Shown here: positions 62,502-64,000 of the stretch, in pieces
Position numbering within the stretch: position 1 is the first letter of the stretch
How the letters are laid out: every line of letters starts with the position of its first letter
Assembly: GCA_938039675.1 (NCBI GenBank)
Contig: CALHUI010000017.1
Span: 1 to 64,000, forward strand
DNA from: an uncultured Cytophagales bacterium
GTDB lineage: Bacteria > Bacteroidota > Bacteroidia > Cytophagales > Thermoflexibacteraceae
Direction of reading: 5' to 3'
Length of the DNA stretch: 64,000 nucleotides
Program-made: the position numbers and the translations under genes
The notes under the pieces: model-generated
What the model was told of the DNA's origin: nothing
Seen by the model: the letters and a program-made list of their open reading frames with translations, nothing else
Database searches by the model: none

Positions 62502-63170
62502 TTACGCCTTCCATAAAAAGGGGAATAAAAGTAACGAAACTGCCAGCACAATCAGATTAATACCGCCAAGCATGAGCAACTCATCATGGCTTTGGCTGCG
62601 CGCAAGGCCGTCTATCGCATTTTTTGAAACCTTGATGAGCAGCATAATCATTGGCAGCACAACAGGAAAACCCAGCACTGCCATTAGTGTCCCACTGCTT
62701 TGCGCTTTAGCGGCAATAGCAGAAACCAACGTCAGTGCGGCGGCAAACCCTATGCTGCCCAGAGCTACATCCAGCAGGAAAAAAGACATGTCTTGCACCG
62801 GATTGCCCAGCAAAATGACGTATATCGACAGCCCAATGGCAGACATAACAACCATTAACAAGCTGTTATACAGAATTTTAGATATAATCACGCTTTCGGG
62901 GCGCACCAATTGGCAGTAGTAATAATGACGGCTTTCAGGCTCTTGCACAAAACTTTTGGCAATGGCACTGATGGCTGTAAACAACAGGATAATCCAAAAC
63001 AGCGCATTCCATGTAAGCGGGCTTAACTGACTCTTTTTCAGGTTAAAACTCAGATAGGCCACAAATACCGTAGCGACGATATAGAGCAAAATACCATTAA
63101 AGGCGTACTTTCTGCGCCACTCTAAGCGCAGTTCCTTACCTAGCAAAATGAGGATTTCACGCATAATCAT
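62502..63170 (-). CDS. ccmB: Haem exporter membrane protein CcmB
   Basis: A 222-residue protein with six membrane helices. It shows the CcmB pattern ILILLGKELRLEWRRKYAFN at the start, FVQEPESRHYYYCQLVRPESV and MAVLGFPVVLPMIMLL. CcmB works with CcmA and CcmC to supply haem for cytochrome c maturation. None of these partners is adjacent: downstream is a spacer and recQ, upstream a divergent DUF58 gene. The start may be the ATG at 63170 or two codons later. Confidence 0.9.
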   Translation of the reverse strand: MIMREILILLGKELRLEWRRKYAFNGILLYIVATVFVAYLSFNLKKSQLSPLTWNALFWIILLFTAISAIAKSFVQEPESRHYYYCQLVRPESVIISKILYNSLLMVVMSAIGLSIYVILLGNPVQDMSFFLLDVALGSIGFAAALTLVSAIAAKAQSSGTLMAVLGFPVVLPMIMLLIKVSKNAIDGLARSQSHDELLMLGGINLIVLAVSLLLFPFLWKA

Positions 63171-63227
63171 ACGGCAAGTTACGCAGCGATTGCGTAAATT
63201 TGCTTAAGCTGATTTCTCTATAAGGCT

Positions 63228-64000
63228 TTGGAAAACAATCTTCGCGAAATATTCTTCAAGTTGCGCCGCTACGAAATCAAAATCCGCAAGGCCGTAAATA
63301 CCCAAATGCAGGGCGACTTTCACTCCGTATTCAAAGGTTCGGGGCTGGAGTTTGACGATGTGCGCGCCTATCAGTACGGCGACGATGTGCGCACCATCGA
63401 CTGGAACGTAAGTGCCAAAGGCCACGGCATCTATGTTAAAACGTTCAAAGAAGAAAAAGAACAAAATGTTTTCTTGATTCTCGATGTGAGCGGCTCGCAA
63501 TACATCGGCAAGCTGCACCAGCAAAAAATCGACTATGGCCGAGAAATATGCGGCATTCTGACCATCTCGGCACTGAAAGAAAACAGTTCGGTAGGGCTGC
63601 TCTGTTTCAGCAACCAACGCGAAAAATACATCAAGCCCCAAAAAGGCACTAAACATGCCTACGAACTGCTTACGTCCATGTTTCGCCTGCAACCCGAATC
63701 GTTCAAAACCAGTTTGAACAATGCTCTGGCAGTGGCAATGAACATCATTAAGCGAAAAAGCATCGTAGTACTGGTAAGCGACTTTGTGGACGAAGGCTAC
63801 GAGCGCAACCTGAAAGCAATAGCAAAAAAACACGACCTAATTATTATTCACCTTGCCGACCACCGAGAAAGCACGCTGCCGCCCATGGGAATTGTACCTC
63901 TGTTAGATAAAGAAACGCGCCGCACCGTTTGGGTAAATACGTCATCGGAGGCATTTCGCAATAAAATTGCAGGACGATTTAGCCAAAAGCGCGAGCAATT
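63228..64000 (+). CDS. DUF58 domain protein, 3'-truncated by the window edge
   Basis: About 257 residues are visible and the frame is open at the window end. It matches DUF58: IRKAVNTQMQGDFHSVFKGSGLEFDDVRAYQYGDDVRTIDWNVSAK followed by a vWA-like MIDAS region (FLILDVSGSQYIG) and VVLVSDFVD. Such genes normally follow a MoxR ATPase in a complex-maturation system. No ATG precedes the conserved start; an in-frame TGA lies six codons upstream of TTG (63228-63230), so TTG is the likely start. It is divergent from ccmB. Confidence 0.9.
   Translation, partial: MENNLREIFFKLRRYEIKIRKAVNTQMQGDFHSVFKGSGLEFDDVRAYQYGDDVRTIDWNVSAKGHGIYVKTFKEEKEQNVFLILDVSGSQYIGKLHQQKIDYGREICGILTISALKENSSVGLLCFSNQREKYIKPQKGTKHAYELLTSMFRLQPESFKTSLNNALAVAMNIIKRKSIVVLVSDFVDEGYERNLKAIAKKHDLIIIHLADHRESTLPPMGIVPLLDKETRRTVWVNTSSEAFRNKIAGRFSQKREQ

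Noticed and set aside
62413-62919. Plus-strand open frame opposite ccmB
   Set aside because: CcmB motifs on the minus strand are convincing; the opposite frame is Ser/Thr-rich shadow sequence.
63204-63833. Minus-strand open frame opposite the DUF58 gene
   Set aside because: The plus strand carries clear DUF58 motifs; the antisense frame has a composition typical of a shadow.
1-64000. CRISPR array, prophage, integrative element or intact insertion sequence
   Set aside because: No spaced repeats, integrase, transposase or phage structural gene was recognised anywhere in the window.

Overview
The window looks like a chromosomal segment of a member of the Bacteroidota, most likely a Cytophagales-type bacterium. 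The evidence is a set of phylum-specific families: a GLPGLI-family protein, a DUF4835/PorD-like protein, a DUF6089 barrel, the Bacteroidota form of RNA polymerase omega, a type IX secretion (T9SS) C-terminal sorting domain on a metalloprotease, and the gene order bamD-rpoZ-coaBC-DUF4835. Many genes are also preceded by the phylum's promoter pattern (TTG, about 19 bases, TAnnTTTG). GC content looks moderate. Most of the window is ordinary housekeeping and envelope sequence. I see no CRISPR array, prophage, integrase, intact insertion sequence or rRNA.

Layout. 1-3037 (+): end of a flippase, tRNA-Asp with promoter and terminator, an FKBP lipoprotein overlapping rdgB, and a DUF2911 lipoprotein. 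3040-10567 (-): a long co-directional run in the order kynureninase, pterin dehydratase, RecQ, ScpA, LPG-synthase-like membrane protein, Wzi/RemB-like outer-membrane protein. 10725-19360: an orphan LuxR-type response regulator, MATE exporter, TonB-dependent receptor with haem-receptor-like motifs, EVE protein, membrane-anchored EEP hydrolase, YbjN-like protein, a variant NRAMP transporter and a PH-domain protein. 19443-26266: a lipoprotein plus T9SS-exported M43 protease, then purH, a SPOR-repeat protein, alkaline phosphatase and ndk. 26390-30474 is a decay zone: a TonB-dependent receptor and its GLPGLI partner are both broken by stops and frameshifts, next to one intact small secreted protein. 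30475-34347 (-): rpoB standing alone with its own promoter and terminator.

34623-38791 (+): a coiled-coil membrane-anchored protein, an ABC ATPase with no permease, and a tightly packed three-gene cassette of unknown function. 38859-45919: DUF6089 barrel, nadK with a CBS protein, the bamD-rpoZ-coaBC-DUF4835 cluster, and a NifU-type Fe-S protein. 46021-46790 holds another decayed stretch. 47033-55695: a secreted tandem beta-sandwich protein, ftsE, a Trk potassium transporter, a coiled-coil gene with zapA and rny, a molybdate/sulfate-type transporter and an MFS exporter. 55726-64000: riboflavin synthase, a LytTR regulator, nadE, a peroxiredoxin, a second RecQ, a lone ccmB, and the start of a DUF58 protein.

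Themes. NAD metabolism appears three times (kynU, nadK, nadE). Cell division and chromosome segregation appear as scpA, ftsE and zapA. Several genes normally found in fixed operons stand alone here (rpoB, ccmB, the FecE-like ATPase), which suggests operon dispersal. Several genes can only start at TTG (rpoB, scpA, the coiled-coil gene before zapA, the DUF58 gene). The best candidates for something undescribed are the three-gene cassette at 36804-38791, the solitary rpoB and its leader, and the tandem-repeat secreted protein at 47033.
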